Assembly: GCA_019636555.1 (NCBI GenBank)
Contig: JAHBXH010000001.1
Location: forward strand, 3,722,673 to 3,786,672
Length of the DNA: 64,000 nt
Source: Phycisphaeraceae bacterium
GTDB lineage: Bacteria > Planctomycetota > Phycisphaerae > Phycisphaerales > UBA1924
Direction of reading: 5' to 3'
Both the position numbers and the translations under genes were made by a program. Every line of letters begins with the position of its first letter. The stretch's first letter is position 1. Under the pieces are notes generated by a model. The model did no database searches. It was given only the letters and a program-made list of their open reading frames with translations, and was not told where the DNA came from. Shown here one piece after another: positions 1 to 9,233 of the stretch.

Positions 1-170
1 TGCCTCAATCGACAAGCATTCGACGAAGACGACGGGCACTCCGCTCGCGCGAGCGGTGCCATGAAACGTCGGACCGGAGAAATCTCAGCCCGAAGTGCAG
101 ACGGAACTGAGAATCGATGCATGGAGATGCGTGAGCGCTTCAACACCCCGAACAGAGCGTCCCGAAAAAG

Positions 171-207
171 AAGCCCGCGATCTGCCTTTTGGGCCAATCG
201 CGGGCTT
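171..207 (-). terminator. Intrinsic terminator downstream of the GT1-type glycosyltransferase
   Basis: An 11-bp perfect stem (AAGCCCGCGAT at 171-181 with ATCGCGGGCTT at 197-207) encloses a 15-nt loop. Read on the minus strand the stem is followed at once by a T-rich tract (CTTCTTTTTC), which fits termination of the minus-strand gene ending at 333. The remaining bases of 1-332 show no recognisable gene. Confidence 0.75.
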
Positions 208-332
208 TGGGGTGGGGGCTGATTGAAACTGCCTCGAACCGAAGTCCTAATGTTGTAGGCGAAAACGAAGGTCGTGTCTAGTGTCAAGTGGCAATTATTT
301 CGGTTTCATCGCACAATAGATTGGGCCCTCGC

Positions 333-1619
333 CTAGGTATTTGCGATCAATTCCACAGAATCGGCTGCATGTTTTTCGCCAGATTCCGCCCGAATTCTTT
401 CGCCAAGCCGGCTTGCCCGATCCGGAAATATCGGTGAATCCACCACTTGCCGGAGCGCATCCGCAAGAATGCGGACCGCTCTTCTCGATCGCATTCGCGA
501 CGCCGGAACCTCGAGCGCAACCCCGAGTTTGCTCATCCGATACGCGATGTCGAATTCGTCGTTGACGAAGGGAATTGCCACGCTCGGCTTGCCGCTTCGA
601 AGCGCCTGAGACGAAGATCCGGCGCCGGCGTGGTGAACCGACGCTGCCGCTCGCGGCATCAGCAACGAGTGGGGCGCATACGGAGCGACGAACACGTCCG
701 ATTCCCCGCCAGCTCTCGGCCCTGATTCGCCGCGACCAACCAGAAGCACCGCCGGTCGCCCGATTTGCCGGCACGCCTCCACCGCCACGCCAAAGAAGTC
801 TTGCGCGTGATGCACGATTGTTGTCCCGAGCGTGAACGCGATCGGCAGTTTCCCACGATCTTCGCAATCGCAGAGGAATCGATCGAGGCTCGGGTCGAGC
901 GATCGGTCTTCCGCTCCACCAGCCCGATCAAAGAAGCAATACCCGCACACTTTCGAACCTGCCGGATCGCCCGAGAGCGCCGGTCGGAAGTGTCGAGACC
1001 AGAGCCCGAGCACGTTTTCTCCGCCGCGGGTTTCCCTGAAGAACACATCCCGAATCGCCGGCAATCCAAGCCGGTCTCGCGCCCGGTTCACCGGTCGATC
1101 GATGAACCACCGGAGTGCGAGCCGGCCACCCTCGCGAATCGCGCGCCCTAGCGACTTCTGAATCCAATGGGGTAGAAACGATCGGAGCACCATCGGTTCG
1201 GCCGGGTGAAACCACATCGACGGCGTGAGCACTCCGGTCGCAACCGGGATGTGGTGCTCCTCGGCCGCCCAACGCGCGGCGAAGAGAATGTGGTGCCGCA
1301 GCAGCACATCCGGACGAAACGACGAGATCGCCTCTTGTGTGGCGTGATACGAAGGCTCAACCGACTTGTTGAAGAGCGCTTCGATGACCAGAAACGGACT
1401 CTTTCCCTCCTGCGCGAGCCGGGGATCGTGCAACACGCTGAGAAAGTCCTCTTCCTCACCGAGAGGAATGAACTCAATCCCGACCGATCGGATTCGACCC
1501 TCAAAGTGTGGATTGGCGAGCATGGCGACCACGTGACCCCGCCGGATCAACTCTTCGCCGATAGCGACGTACGGGTGAGTATCGCCCGCCGAGCCGAGTG
1601 TGCCAATAAGGACTCTCAC
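333..1619 (-). CDS. GT1-family glycosyltransferase (nucleotide-sugar dependent, MGT/sterol-glucosyltransferase type)
   Basis: 428 residues with a two-lobed GT-B layout. The N-terminus (VLIGTLGSAGDTHPYVAIG) is the usual acceptor-lobe start. The C-terminal lobe carries the donor-site signature: HHAGAGS at residues 329-335, then a Gly-Lys-Pro-Ser turn and NDEFD at 353-357 in place of the usual P..DQ. The family moves a sugar from a UDP- or dTDP-sugar onto lipids or small hydrophobic acceptors at the cytoplasmic face of the membrane. The acceptor cannot be told from sequence. The start codon is GTG with no clear Shine-Dalgarno. The gene stands alone, divergent from pdxJ with a 44-bp gap, and is followed by a strong terminator. 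Family assignment is firm, substrate unknown. Confidence 0.85.
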   Translation of the reverse strand: MRVLIGTLGSAGDTHPYVAIGEELIRRGHVVAMLANPHFEGRIRSVGIEFIPLGEEEDFLSVLHDPRLAQEGKSPFLVIEALFNKSVEPSYHATQEAISSFRPDVLLRHHILFAARWAAEEHHIPVATGVLTPSMWFHPAEPMVLRSFLPHWIQKSLGRAIREGGRLALRWFIDRPVNRARDRLGLPAIRDVFFRETRGGENVLGLWSRHFRPALSGDPAGSKVCGYCFFDRAGGAEDRSLDPSLDRFLCDCEDRGKLPIAFTLGTTIVHHAQDFFGVAVEACRQIGRPAVLLVGRGESGPRAGGESDVFVAPYAPHSLLMPRAAASVHHAGAGSSSQALRSGKPSVAIPFVNDEFDIAYRMSKLGVALEVPASRMRSRRAVRILADALRQVVDSPIFPDRASRLGERIRAESGEKHAADSVELIANT

Positions 1620-1663
1620 GTCGGTAAAGATACCCCGGGTGGCAACAGTCCAACAATCGTGCG

Positions 1664-2431
1664 ATGCCGCTGCTCGGAGTCAATGTGGACCATGTCGCGA
1701 CGATCCGCCAAGCCCGCTATCGCAGCGGGCCGGGCGGGAGCGCGGGATACGGCGAACCGGATGTCGTCCCTGCGGCGGCCGCCGCGGTCCGCGGAGGTGC
1801 GGAATGCATCACACTCCACCTGCGAGAGGATCGTCGCCACGTCATTGATCGGGATGTGGAACAAACAAGAGACGCGTGCCATGTCAAGTTCAATCTCGAA
1901 ATGGCGGGGACGGTCGAAATGCAGTCGATTGCCCTGCGGCATCGTGTCGATCAGGTGACCCTGGTTCCTGAAGGCCGACAGGAGGTGACCACCGAGGGCG
2001 GCTTGGCGGTCGCCGGAAAAGTAGATCACTGGAAGGCATTTCTGGCGCCGCTCAAGGAATCGGGCATCGTAACCAGCGCGTTCATCACCCCGGATCCGGA
2101 GCAGGCTGAGGCCGCCGCGGCAGCGGGATTCGACGCGCTCGAGCTGCACACCGGGGCGTTTGCGCACGCGTGGATCGATCGCGATGGCGCGGGAGGCGAG
2201 ACGTATCGGAAAGCACGCGAGTCGCTCGTTCGATGTGTGCGCGACTTCTCCGATGCGCTCCGCATCCATGCCGGGCACGCCCTGAATTATCAGAACACGC
2301 CGGATCTGCTGTCTCTGCCGGGTGCCCGCTCGGATATCCGGGAACTGCACATCGGACACTCGATTGTGTCGCGCGCGGTCTTTGTTGGGCTTGAACAAGC
2401 CGTACGCGAAATGAAAAGGCTTGTGGGATAA
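1664..2431 (+). CDS. pdxJ: Pyridoxine 5'-phosphate synthase
   Basis: 255 residues. The first residues (MPLLGVNVDHVATIRQAR) are the family hallmark. The enzyme condenses 3-amino-2-oxopropyl phosphate with 1-deoxyxylulose 5-phosphate to make pyridoxine 5'-phosphate in the DXP-dependent vitamin B6 pathway, in the cytosol. Further conserved stretches are visible: EGGLAVAG, the FITPDPEQ loop, ALELHTG and the C-terminal ELHIGHSIVSRAVF phosphate-binding segment. Length matches the family, a TIM barrel of about 240-260 residues. It is divergent from the glycosyltransferase and followed by folC on the same strand. The two are probably only neighbours, since their pathways differ. Confidence 0.97.
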   Translation: MPLLGVNVDHVATIRQARYRSGPGGSAGYGEPDVVPAAAAAVRGGAECITLHLREDRRHVIDRDVEQTRDACHVKFNLEMAGTVEMQSIALRHRVDQVTLVPEGRQEVTTEGGLAVAGKVDHWKAFLAPLKESGIVTSAFITPDPEQAEAAAAAGFDALELHTGAFAHAWIDRDGAGGETYRKARESLVRCVRDFSDALRIHAGHALNYQNTPDLLSLPGARSDIRELHIGHSIVSRAVFVGLEQAVREMKRLVG

Positions 2432-2598
2432 CGGATTGCGCGACGCAGCGGACCCGGCTTCATTTCATGAAGCCCCGGTGGACGGTCTCGCCGCCGCGCC
2501 AACCGATTCAGATGGGCGCGCACAGGAGAGCTTCGGTGGCGCCGCAAATATTTTCTTTGCCCAACGCGGCCGCCGCGTTACGATCGGCGCACTTCCCC

Positions 2599-4143
2599 AT
2601 GGCCCCATCAAAGAAGTCAAGTTCGCGCCGAGAGACGAAGAAGCCCGAGAGGCCAGCGAAGAAACGGCGCCATTCCCTGCTTCGGGTCATTCAGAAGGAA
2701 AACACGAAACCGACGCCTGCAATCGGCCCCGGATTCGAAGGCTTTGCCGATCTCGACGAGACGATCCGCTTCCTCTATAGCCGGACGAACGTCGAAGCCC
2801 TCAATCCGAAGAAAGTGCCGTCGCAAATCTGGAAACTGGACCGGATGTTTGCGCTCATGGAGGCGCTGGGGAATCCGCACCGTTCATTCAAGAGCGTTCA
2901 CATCGCCGGCAGCAAGGGCAAGGGCAGCGTGTGCGAAATGACGAGTGCGGCGCTCATCGGCTGCGGCCTCACGACCGGCTTGTACACGAGCCCCCACATC
3001 GCCGATATCCGCGAACGCATTCGATTGAACGGCGAGATGATTTCCGAGCAGGAATTTGTTTCGCTCGTCTCCGATGTCGCGATCGCCGCCGACTCGATCC
3101 GACGACGGTGGGGCCAGGCAACTTTCTTCGAGCTCATGACCGCCGCGGCATTCGTGCACTTTGCGCAAGAGGCTGTCGACGTCGCCGTCATCGAGGTCGG
3201 ACTGGGCGGAAGACTCGATTCAACGAATGTCATCACGCCCGAAGTCTGCGCGATCACGTCGATTCAGCTCGAGCACACGCACATCCTCGGCGACACACTC
3301 GACAAGATCGCGCGGGAAAAGGCGGGTATCGTCAAGCCCGGCGTGCCGATCCTGACCATCCCGCAGCAGAAGCCCGTTGTGCTGGAGGCCATCAAGGAAG
3401 TTGCGCTGCGTGAGGGCGCCCCGATCGCCGTGATCGGGCAGACCATCGAATTCTCGAGCCGTTTCGAGACGACGTCTCGACTGGGCGCGCACATGCGGGT
3501 CTCTCTCGCGACGCCGCGCGTTCAATTCGAACACGTGGCCGTGCCGCTCCGCGGAGAGCACCAGGCGATGAACTGCGGGCTTGCGCTCGCAATTCTCGAT
3601 CGGCTCAAGGAAAGAGGCGTCGCGATCAGCGAGCGTCTGGCCGCGGCAGGCCTGGCGAAGACGCCGAATCCGGCGCGGATGGAGCAGATCTATTCCCAGC
3701 CGCGGATTATCGTGGACGGCGCACACAACCCCGAGTCGATTCACGCACTCATGAAGTCTCTCGGCGCGCACGTGAAGTACGACTCGCTCATCGTCATCTT
3801 CGGATGCGCCACCGACAAGGACATCGGCGGGATGTTGACGCGACTCGGTACCGGTGCCGACAAGATCATCTTCACCAAAGCGGAGGGAAATTCTCGCGCC
3901 GCAGATCCGCGCGAACTGCAGAGGCGATTTACCGAGAATCAGGGCAAAATGACGCAGCTTGCGCCGACGCTGAAAGAGGCGATCAACATGGCCGCCAAAG
4001 CGGCGCAGAAGGATGACTTGATCTGCATTACCGGGTCCTTCTATCTTGCGGGTGAGGCGAAGAAACTCATGGCCGCCAAGAAATCGGCCAGCGCCGCTGT
4101 ACAGGTCGCCGCCCGCCCGTCCGCGCTCTCCGCCCGCAAGTAA
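2599..4143 (+). CDS. folC: Bifunctional folylpolyglutamate synthase / dihydrofolate synthase
   Basis: 514 residues from the ATG at 2599. The same frame stays open upstream to 2467, but the extra 44 residues are low-complexity and unlike the family, so the ATG before a Lys/Ser-rich leader was chosen. The Mur-ligase-type ATP loop is GSKGKGSV, followed by the TSPHI segment and the metal-site region EVGLGGRLDSTNV. IVDGAHNPES lies in the C-terminal glutamate-ligase domain. It adds glutamate to dihydropteroate and to tetrahydrofolate, completing folate synthesis and trapping folates in the cell. The basic N-terminal tail of about 60 residues (many Lys, Arg and Ser) precedes the usual start and is unusual; it could be a lineage extension. 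Annotation of the core is secure. Confidence 0.93.
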   Translation: MAPSKKSSSRRETKKPERPAKKRRHSLLRVIQKENTKPTPAIGPGFEGFADLDETIRFLYSRTNVEALNPKKVPSQIWKLDRMFALMEALGNPHRSFKSVHIAGSKGKGSVCEMTSAALIGCGLTTGLYTSPHIADIRERIRLNGEMISEQEFVSLVSDVAIAADSIRRRWGQATFFELMTAAAFVHFAQEAVDVAVIEVGLGGRLDSTNVITPEVCAITSIQLEHTHILGDTLDKIAREKAGIVKPGVPILTIPQQKPVVLEAIKEVALREGAPIAVIGQTIEFSSRFETTSRLGAHMRVSLATPRVQFEHVAVPLRGEHQAMNCGLALAILDRLKERGVAISERLAAAGLAKTPNPARMEQIYSQPRIIVDGAHNPESIHALMKSLGAHVKYDSLIVIFGCATDKDIGGMLTRLGTGADKIIFTKAEGNSRAADPRELQRRFTENQGKMTQLAPTLKEAINMAAKAAQKDDLICITGSFYLAGEAKKLMAAKKSASAAVQVAARPSALSARK

Positions 4144-4225
4144 ATGCGCATTCCGGTCGGCATCGGCCTGCCGCGTGAGCGCCTGAAGAGTGACGGGTTT
4201 GTTGCCCGAAACGCCCCCGGGCGAC

Positions 4226-4234
4226 CGCTACGCT
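4226..4234 (+). promoter_or_regulatory. Extended -10 box, putative leaderless promoter of leuS
   Basis: CGCTACGCT ends 10 nt before the leuS ATG. The same nonamer occurs just ahead of rsmE and of the flavodoxin-fold gene at 44983. No Shine-Dalgarno lies between box and ATG, so transcription would start at or very near the start codon. No good -35 at 16-18 bp was found. Confidence 0.4.
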
Positions 4235-4244
4235 TGGCCATCTC

Positions 4245-7200
4245 ATGAGCCAGCAAGCCGAAACTCCGACACGAGACGCGGAATTCCCGCATCGCTACAA
4301 CGCCGCCTTCGCCGACGACATCGAGGCTCGCTGGCAGCAATATTGGGAAACGAACCACACATTCCGCCAACCCAACCCCGGAGAGGCGGGGTTCGATTCT
4401 TCCAGACCGAAGTTCTACTGCCTCGACATGTTTCCTTACCCGTCTGGCGCCGGGCTGCATGTCGGACACCCCGAGGGCTACACCGCCACCGACATCGTCT
4501 GCCGATTCAAGAAGCTCAACGGCTTCAACGTGCTCCACCCGATGGGCTGGGACGCCTTCGGGCTTCCCGCCGAGCAATACGCAATCCAGACCGGCGTGCA
4601 CCCCGCGATCACGACCAAGAAGGCGATCGACAACTTCCGGCGCCAACTCAAGCGCTTCGGCTTCTGCTACGACTGGTCGCGCGAATTCGGAACGATCGAC
4701 GAGGACTACTACAAGTGGACGCAGTGGATCTTTTTGCAGATCTACAACTCGTGGTTCGATGAAGAGGCGCCGTCTCCGAGCAGGCTCTCCAAGGGAAGAG
4801 CACGCCCGATCGCGGAATTGATCCGGTCGCTCGAGTCGGGTGCGATCCGCGTCGGTCCGAGCGGCGAGATCGTGCGTGAAGGTCTGTCCGGCTTCGCGGC
4901 CCCGCTCGAGGGCGGCATGAATCTCGGGCGCTCCTGGCACCAGCTCACGCAACTCGAGCGCCGCCTGTTCATCGACAACCAGCGTCTCGCGTATCTCGGC
5001 GAGCAGACCGTCAACTGGTGCCCGAAGCTCGGAACGGTGCTCGCGAACGACGAAGTGATCGACGGACGCTCCGAGCGGGGCGGATACCCCGTGCTCCGTA
5101 AGCCGCTCAAACAGTGGATGTTCCGCATCACGGCGTACGCGGATCGTCTGCTCGAGCAACTCGGCCGACTCGACTGGCCGTCTTCGACACGTATTCAGCA
5201 GTCGGAGTGGATCGGACGTTCGACCGGCGCACAGGTCGATTTCGATATCGATGTTCATTCGCTCTCGCCCCAGGCGCTGAGCGAGCTCAAGAGCGCGAAA
5301 GCCGACATGCCTCTTTCGCTCACGGTGTACACCACGCGCCCCGACACAATCTTCGGCGCGACGTTCATGGTGATCGCGCCGGAGCATCCGCTTATCGATC
5401 ACGTGCTGCGCCATCCGGGCGCCGGAGCCGATAGCGCGGCGCTCGCGGCATACGTACAAAAAGCCCGCAACACCTCCGACGTCGATCGGATGGAAAACAA
5501 GGAGAAGACCGGCGTCTTCAGCGGCGTCTACGCGATCAATCCGCTCACAGATGAGAAGATCCCGGTCTGGGTCGCCGACTATGTGCTCATGGGATACGGA
5601 ACCGGCGCGATCATGGCCGTACCGGCACACGACGAGCGCGATTTCGAATTCGCGAAACAATTCAATCTGCCGATCGTGGATGTGCTCTACCCGCGAACGG
5701 CGCTCGCGATGAGTTATTTTTGCGAACACGCGACCGAAGAAGAGCGAGTTGAAAACACGTGGCAGCCGCTGCTCGCGGATTTTCTCGGCGTCGTAACCGG
5801 CGAGGAGCAGGACTTCGCGAAGGCGATCGCGATCGTTCGCAGCCGACGCGAGAACCCGGCGTCGAATACCCACATCGATCCCGCGAGCCTCGACGCGATC
5901 GGCATGAAGTCGCGCGGCGCGATCCGTATCACCTGGCTCGAAGCATTCGAATCCATGGATATCGCGTCTTTCGCGCAGCTCAAACACATCTTCGACCGGC
6001 GCGGCTTCCAGGCCTGGCGCGGCGAGGCCGGTGTCGCGCCGGGGATCGCGGTCAACTCATCGCGGCAGGAGAAGGACGATCTGCCCGCGGTGTCACTGGA
6101 CGGCTGCGCCACCGACGATGCAATCACACGCATCATCGATTGGATGGAAGCAGCCGGCGTCGGCACGGCGCAGACGCGGTTCAAGCTGCGCGACTGGACA
6201 TTCAGCCGCCAACGCTACTGGGGCGAGCCGTTCCCGATTGTTTTCGATGAAGAAGGCAATCACTTCCCGGTGAGCGAAAAGGCGCTGCCGGTCATCCTGC
6301 CGCCATTGAACGATTACCAGCCCGAAGAATCCGACGATCCGCAGCCGCTGCTCGCCAAGGCACGGCAGTGGGCAAATACGACGGCGTTTGCCGCGGGAGT
6401 CGACCCGAATGTGCTCGCGCCCGAAACACCGGTGCGCCGCGAGACCAACACCATGCCCGGGAGCGCGGGCTCGAGCTGGTACTGCGTGCGCTACTGCGAT
6501 CCGAAGAACACCGAGCGCCTCGTCGGCGTTGATGCCGAGCGCTACTGGATGGGTGGACAAGACAAGAGGCTCACGGGCAATTCGCGCGGCGAAAGCGAGA
6601 ACACGTTGCTCGGGGGCGTCGATCTCTACATCGGCGGCAACGAACACGCCGTCGGACACCTGCTCTACTCACGCTTCTGGCACAACGTGCTCTTCGATCT
6701 CGGCTTTCTCAGCACGCCCGAACCGTTCCAGAAACTCTTCCACCAGGGTTTGATCACGAGCTACGCGTACCAGCGCGCCGACAAGACGATCGTCCCGGTT
6801 GACGAGGTGAAGGAAGTCGCTGAAGGCAAGTATGTCGAGATCACGAACAACCAGCCGGTGACACCGATCGTCACCAAGATGAGCAAGCGATACAAGAACG
6901 TCGTCAACCCCGACGACGTGATCGCCGAGTACGGCGCCGACACGTTCCGGCTCTACGAGATGTACATGGGGCCGCTCGAAGCGAGCAAACCGTGGAATAC
7001 CAAGGACATTCCCGGCCTCTTCCGATTTCTGCAGCGCGCGTGGCGCGTGCTCATCGACGAGCAAAGCGGCCAGCCCCGGCTGGCGGCACAGGAGAATCCG
7101 TCGCTCGAGAAACTGCTGCAGCGCACGATTCACAAGGTCGGGCAGGATTTCGAGCGACTCTCGTTCAATACGGCGATCGCCTCGCTCATCCAGCTCGTGA

Positions 7201-7586
7201 ACGAAGCGATGATCGCTGCCGGCGAAAAAGGCGCGGGCGCGTTCACGAAGGATCAGTCGCGCCGCGTGTGCATCGTGCTCTCGCCACTCGCGCCGCACGT
7301 CGCGGAAGAAGCCTGGTCGCGTCTGGGGCTGACACAATCCGAAGGATGCGTCAGCACCCAGAAATGGCCGACCGTGGACGCGCGCATGCTCGTCGATGAC
7401 TCCATCGAAATGCCCGTTCAGGTGCAGGGAAAAGTCCGCGCTCGCATCACGGTCCCGACCGGGGCCGAGCCGAAAGCCGTCGAGGCGATCGCGCTCGCCG
7501 ACGAGGGAGTGCAGAAGGCCATCGCAGGCAAGCCCGTGAAGAAGATCATCGTGGTGCCGGGGAAGATGGTGAACGTCGTCGTGTAG
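4245..7586 (+). CDS. leuS: Leucyl-tRNA synthetase, enlarged
   Basis: 1113 residues, well above the usual 800-960. Class I signatures are intact: HVGH at 72-75 within YPSGAGLHVGHPEGY, and KMSKR at 878-882. The editing-domain stretch VYTTRPDTIFGATFM and a C-terminal anticodon-binding region are present. Two insertions explain the size. One of about 60-70 residues follows the first Rossmann half (after IFLQIYNSWFDEE, near residue 175) and precedes NWCP. The other lies between the editing domain and the LRDW..SRQRYWGEP motif (about residues 485-640). The zinc-ligand cysteines seen in E. coli LeuRS after VIDG are absent. It charges tRNA-Leu with leucine and removes mischarged amino acids. It is monocistronic, ending convergently with livF. 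Confidence 0.97.
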   Translation: MSQQAETPTRDAEFPHRYNAAFADDIEARWQQYWETNHTFRQPNPGEAGFDSSRPKFYCLDMFPYPSGAGLHVGHPEGYTATDIVCRFKKLNGFNVLHPMGWDAFGLPAEQYAIQTGVHPAITTKKAIDNFRRQLKRFGFCYDWSREFGTIDEDYYKWTQWIFLQIYNSWFDEEAPSPSRLSKGRARPIAELIRSLESGAIRVGPSGEIVREGLSGFAAPLEGGMNLGRSWHQLTQLERRLFIDNQRLAYLGEQTVNWCPKLGTVLANDEVIDGRSERGGYPVLRKPLKQWMFRITAYADRLLEQLGRLDWPSSTRIQQSEWIGRSTGAQVDFDIDVHSLSPQALSELKSAKADMPLSLTVYTTRPDTIFGATFMVIAPEHPLIDHVLRHPGAGADSAALAAYVQKARNTSDVDRMENKEKTGVFSGVYAINPLTDEKIPVWVADYVLMGYGTGAIMAVPAHDERDFEFAKQFNLPIVDVLYPRTALAMSYFCEHATEEERVENTWQPLLADFLGVVTGEEQDFAKAIAIVRSRRENPASNTHIDPASLDAIGMKSRGAIRITWLEAFESMDIASFAQLKHIFDRRGFQAWRGEAGVAPGIAVNSSRQEKDDLPAVSLDGCATDDAITRIIDWMEAAGVGTAQTRFKLRDWTFSRQRYWGEPFPIVFDEEGNHFPVSEKALPVILPPLNDYQPEESDDPQPLLAKARQWANTTAFAAGVDPNVLAPETPVRRETNTMPGSAGSSWYCVRYCDPKNTERLVGVDAERYWMGGQDKRLTGNSRGESENTLLGGVDLYIGGNEHAVGHLLYSRFWHNVLFDLGFLSTPEPFQKLFHQGLITSYAYQRADKTIVPVDEVKEVAEGKYVEITNNQPVTPIVTKMSKRYKNVVNPDDVIAEYGADTFRLYEMYMGPLEASKPWNTKDIPGLFRFLQRAWRVLIDEQSGQPRLAAQENPSLEKLLQRTIHKVGQDFERLSFNTAIASLIQLVNEAMIAAGEKGAGAFTKDQSRRVCIVLSPLAPHVAEEAWSRLGLTQSEGCVSTQKWPTVDARMLVDDSIEMPVQVQGKVRARITVPTGAEPKAVEAIALADEGVQKAIAGKPVKKIIVVPGKMVNVVV

Positions 7587-7618
7587 GGATTTGCGCCGCC
7601 CCCGAAGCGAGCAGCGCG

Positions 7619-8326
7619 CTAACCGACGCCAAGGTACGCCTTGCGGACCTCGTCGCTCGCGGCGAGCTGCGTGGCCGGGCCCTCCATCGCGATCTCCCCC
7701 ACTTCCAGAACATACGCCCGGTGCGCGACCTTGAGGGCCATGTGCGCATTCTGTTCGACCAGCAGAATCGTCGTTCCCGAGGCGTTGATCTCGCGGATAA
7801 TCTGGAAAATCGTCGTGACGACCTGAGGCGCAAGACCGAGCGATGGTTCGTCGAGTAAGAGGAGCTGCGGACGGGCCATCAGCGCACGCGCGATCGCGAG
7901 CATCTGCTGCTCGCCTCCGGAAAGTGTTCCCGCCAGTTGATCGATGCGCTCGCGGAGCCTGGGGAAGAGCGCAAGCCCCTTTTCCTTGTCGTGCGCGATC
8001 CCCGCCGCGTCGCTCCGCGCGTACGCGCCGAGATCCAGATTGTCTTCGACCGTCAGGTTCGCAAACACGCCCCGCCCTTCCGGGGAGTGAGCGATGCCCA
8101 TGCGCACCAGTTCGTGCGGCCGGACCCGCGTGATGTCGTGGCCCTCGTAGCTGACCGAACCGCCGCTCGAGCGCACCAATCCCGAGATCGCACGCAGCGT
8201 GGTCGTCTTGCCGGCGCCGTTACTCCCGATGAGCGTGACGATCTCGCCTTTCTCGACGCGCAGCGAGATGCCGTGGAGTGCGCGGATAGCGCCGTAATTC
8301 ACTTGGAGATTGTCGACAGAAAGCAC
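7619..8326 (-). CDS. livF: Branched-chain amino-acid ABC transporter, ATPase LivF
   Basis: 235 residues from the GTG at 8326, chosen because a TGGAG Shine-Dalgarno precedes it and LivF proteins start MLSV..L...YGAI. An upstream in-frame TTG at 8341 is the alternative. Walker A is GSNGAGKTT, the ABC signature LSGGEQQ and Walker B LLLLDEPS. LivF pairs with LivG to drive uptake through LivH/LivM. It is the last gene of the minus-strand transporter set, 85 bp after livG. Substrate specificity (leucine/isoleucine/valine, or another amide or amino acid such as urea) cannot be read from the ATPase. Confidence 0.93.
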   Translation of the reverse strand: MLSVDNLQVNYGAIRALHGISLRVEKGEIVTLIGSNGAGKTTTLRAISGLVRSSGGSVSYEGHDITRVRPHELVRMGIAHSPEGRGVFANLTVEDNLDLGAYARSDAAGIAHDKEKGLALFPRLRERIDQLAGTLSGGEQQMLAIARALMARPQLLLLDEPSLGLAPQVVTTIFQIIREINASGTTILLVEQNAHMALKVAHRAYVLEVGEIAMEGPATQLAASDEVRKAYLGVG

Positions 8327-8411
8327 AGTTCCGAACTCCAAAGGGACAAAGTGCCAAATCCGACAGTCGCTTCATGCACACGAGCGCCGTAGCGCTCTCG
8401 CCGCGATCCCA

Positions 8412-9233
8412 CTACTCCTTGCCTAGATACGCCTCGATCACTTTCGGGTCTTTCTGGATTTCTGCCGGTGGGCCTTCGGCGATCACGATGCCGTAATCCA
8501 GAACGGTGATCCGTTCGCACAAATCCATGACGACGCCCATGTCGTGCTCGATCAGCAGGATCGAAACCCGGAAAATATCCCGCACTTCCCGGATCAGCTT
8601 TCGCAAGTCCTTTTTTTCCTGCGGGTTCATTCCTGCCGCGGGCTCGTCGAGCAATAGCACCCTTGGACCCGTCGCCAGCGCTCGAGCGATCTCCAGCCGG
8701 CGCTGATCGCCGTACGGGAGATTCCGCGCCGATTCATCCTGCCGATCGAGCAGCCCGAAGACCTGGAGCAGCGCGAGCGACCGCTCACGGATCGCCCCTT
8801 CTTCGGCGCGTTGCCAACCGCTGCGCACGATCGCGCCCGCCATCGAGTGCGTCGTCCGGACGTGGCACGCCAGCTTCACATTTTCAAGAACCGAGAGTTC
8901 GCCGAAGAGGCGGATGTTCTGGAAGGTTCGTGCGAGACCCGCCGCGGCAATCTGGTGCGGACGCAGCCCGATCAGCGACTTCCCGCCGATCAAGACGCCG
9001 CCCTGATCCGGCGAATACACGCCCGTCAGAAGATTGAAACACGTCGTTTTGCCCGCGCCGTTCGGCCCGATCAACCCGTACAGCCCGCGCGGCGGCAGGG
9101 TCAAGCGGAAATTCTGCACGGCCTTTAGCCCGCCGAATGACTTGCAGACATCGCGAACCTCGAGCGAGTTCTCGCCCGCTCCCGCGCCCGCGAGCACCTC
9201 TGCCGTATCCATCATGGAGGCAGAAGCATTCAT
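8412..9233 (-). CDS. livG: Branched-chain amino-acid ABC transporter, ATPase LivG
   Basis: 273 residues from the ATG at 9233, which overlaps the livM stop codon as ATGA, a sign of translational coupling. The frame extends upstream but only as antisense-like sequence inside livM. Walker A is GPNGAGKTT. The signature loop is PYGDQRRLEIARAL, the LivG variant of LSGGQ. Walker B is VLLLDEPAAGMNP. The short N-terminal extension before SLEVRDVCKSFGG is not part of the conserved fold. It acts at the inner face of the cytoplasmic membrane with LivF. Confidence 0.94.
   Translation of the reverse strand: MNASASMMDTAEVLAGAGAGENSLEVRDVCKSFGGLKAVQNFRLTLPPRGLYGLIGPNGAGKTTCFNLLTGVYSPDQGGVLIGGKSLIGLRPHQIAAAGLARTFQNIRLFGELSVLENVKLACHVRTTHSMAGAIVRSGWQRAEEGAIRERSLALLQVFGLLDRQDESARNLPYGDQRRLEIARALATGPRVLLLDEPAAGMNPQEKKDLRKLIREVRDIFRVSILLIEHDMGVVMDLCERITVLDYGIVIAEGPPAEIQKDPKVIEAYLGKE

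Noticed and set aside
1..222. Open frame 1-222 on the plus strand at the window start
   Set aside because: It runs straight through the terminator hairpin at 171-207 and shows no recognisable domain.
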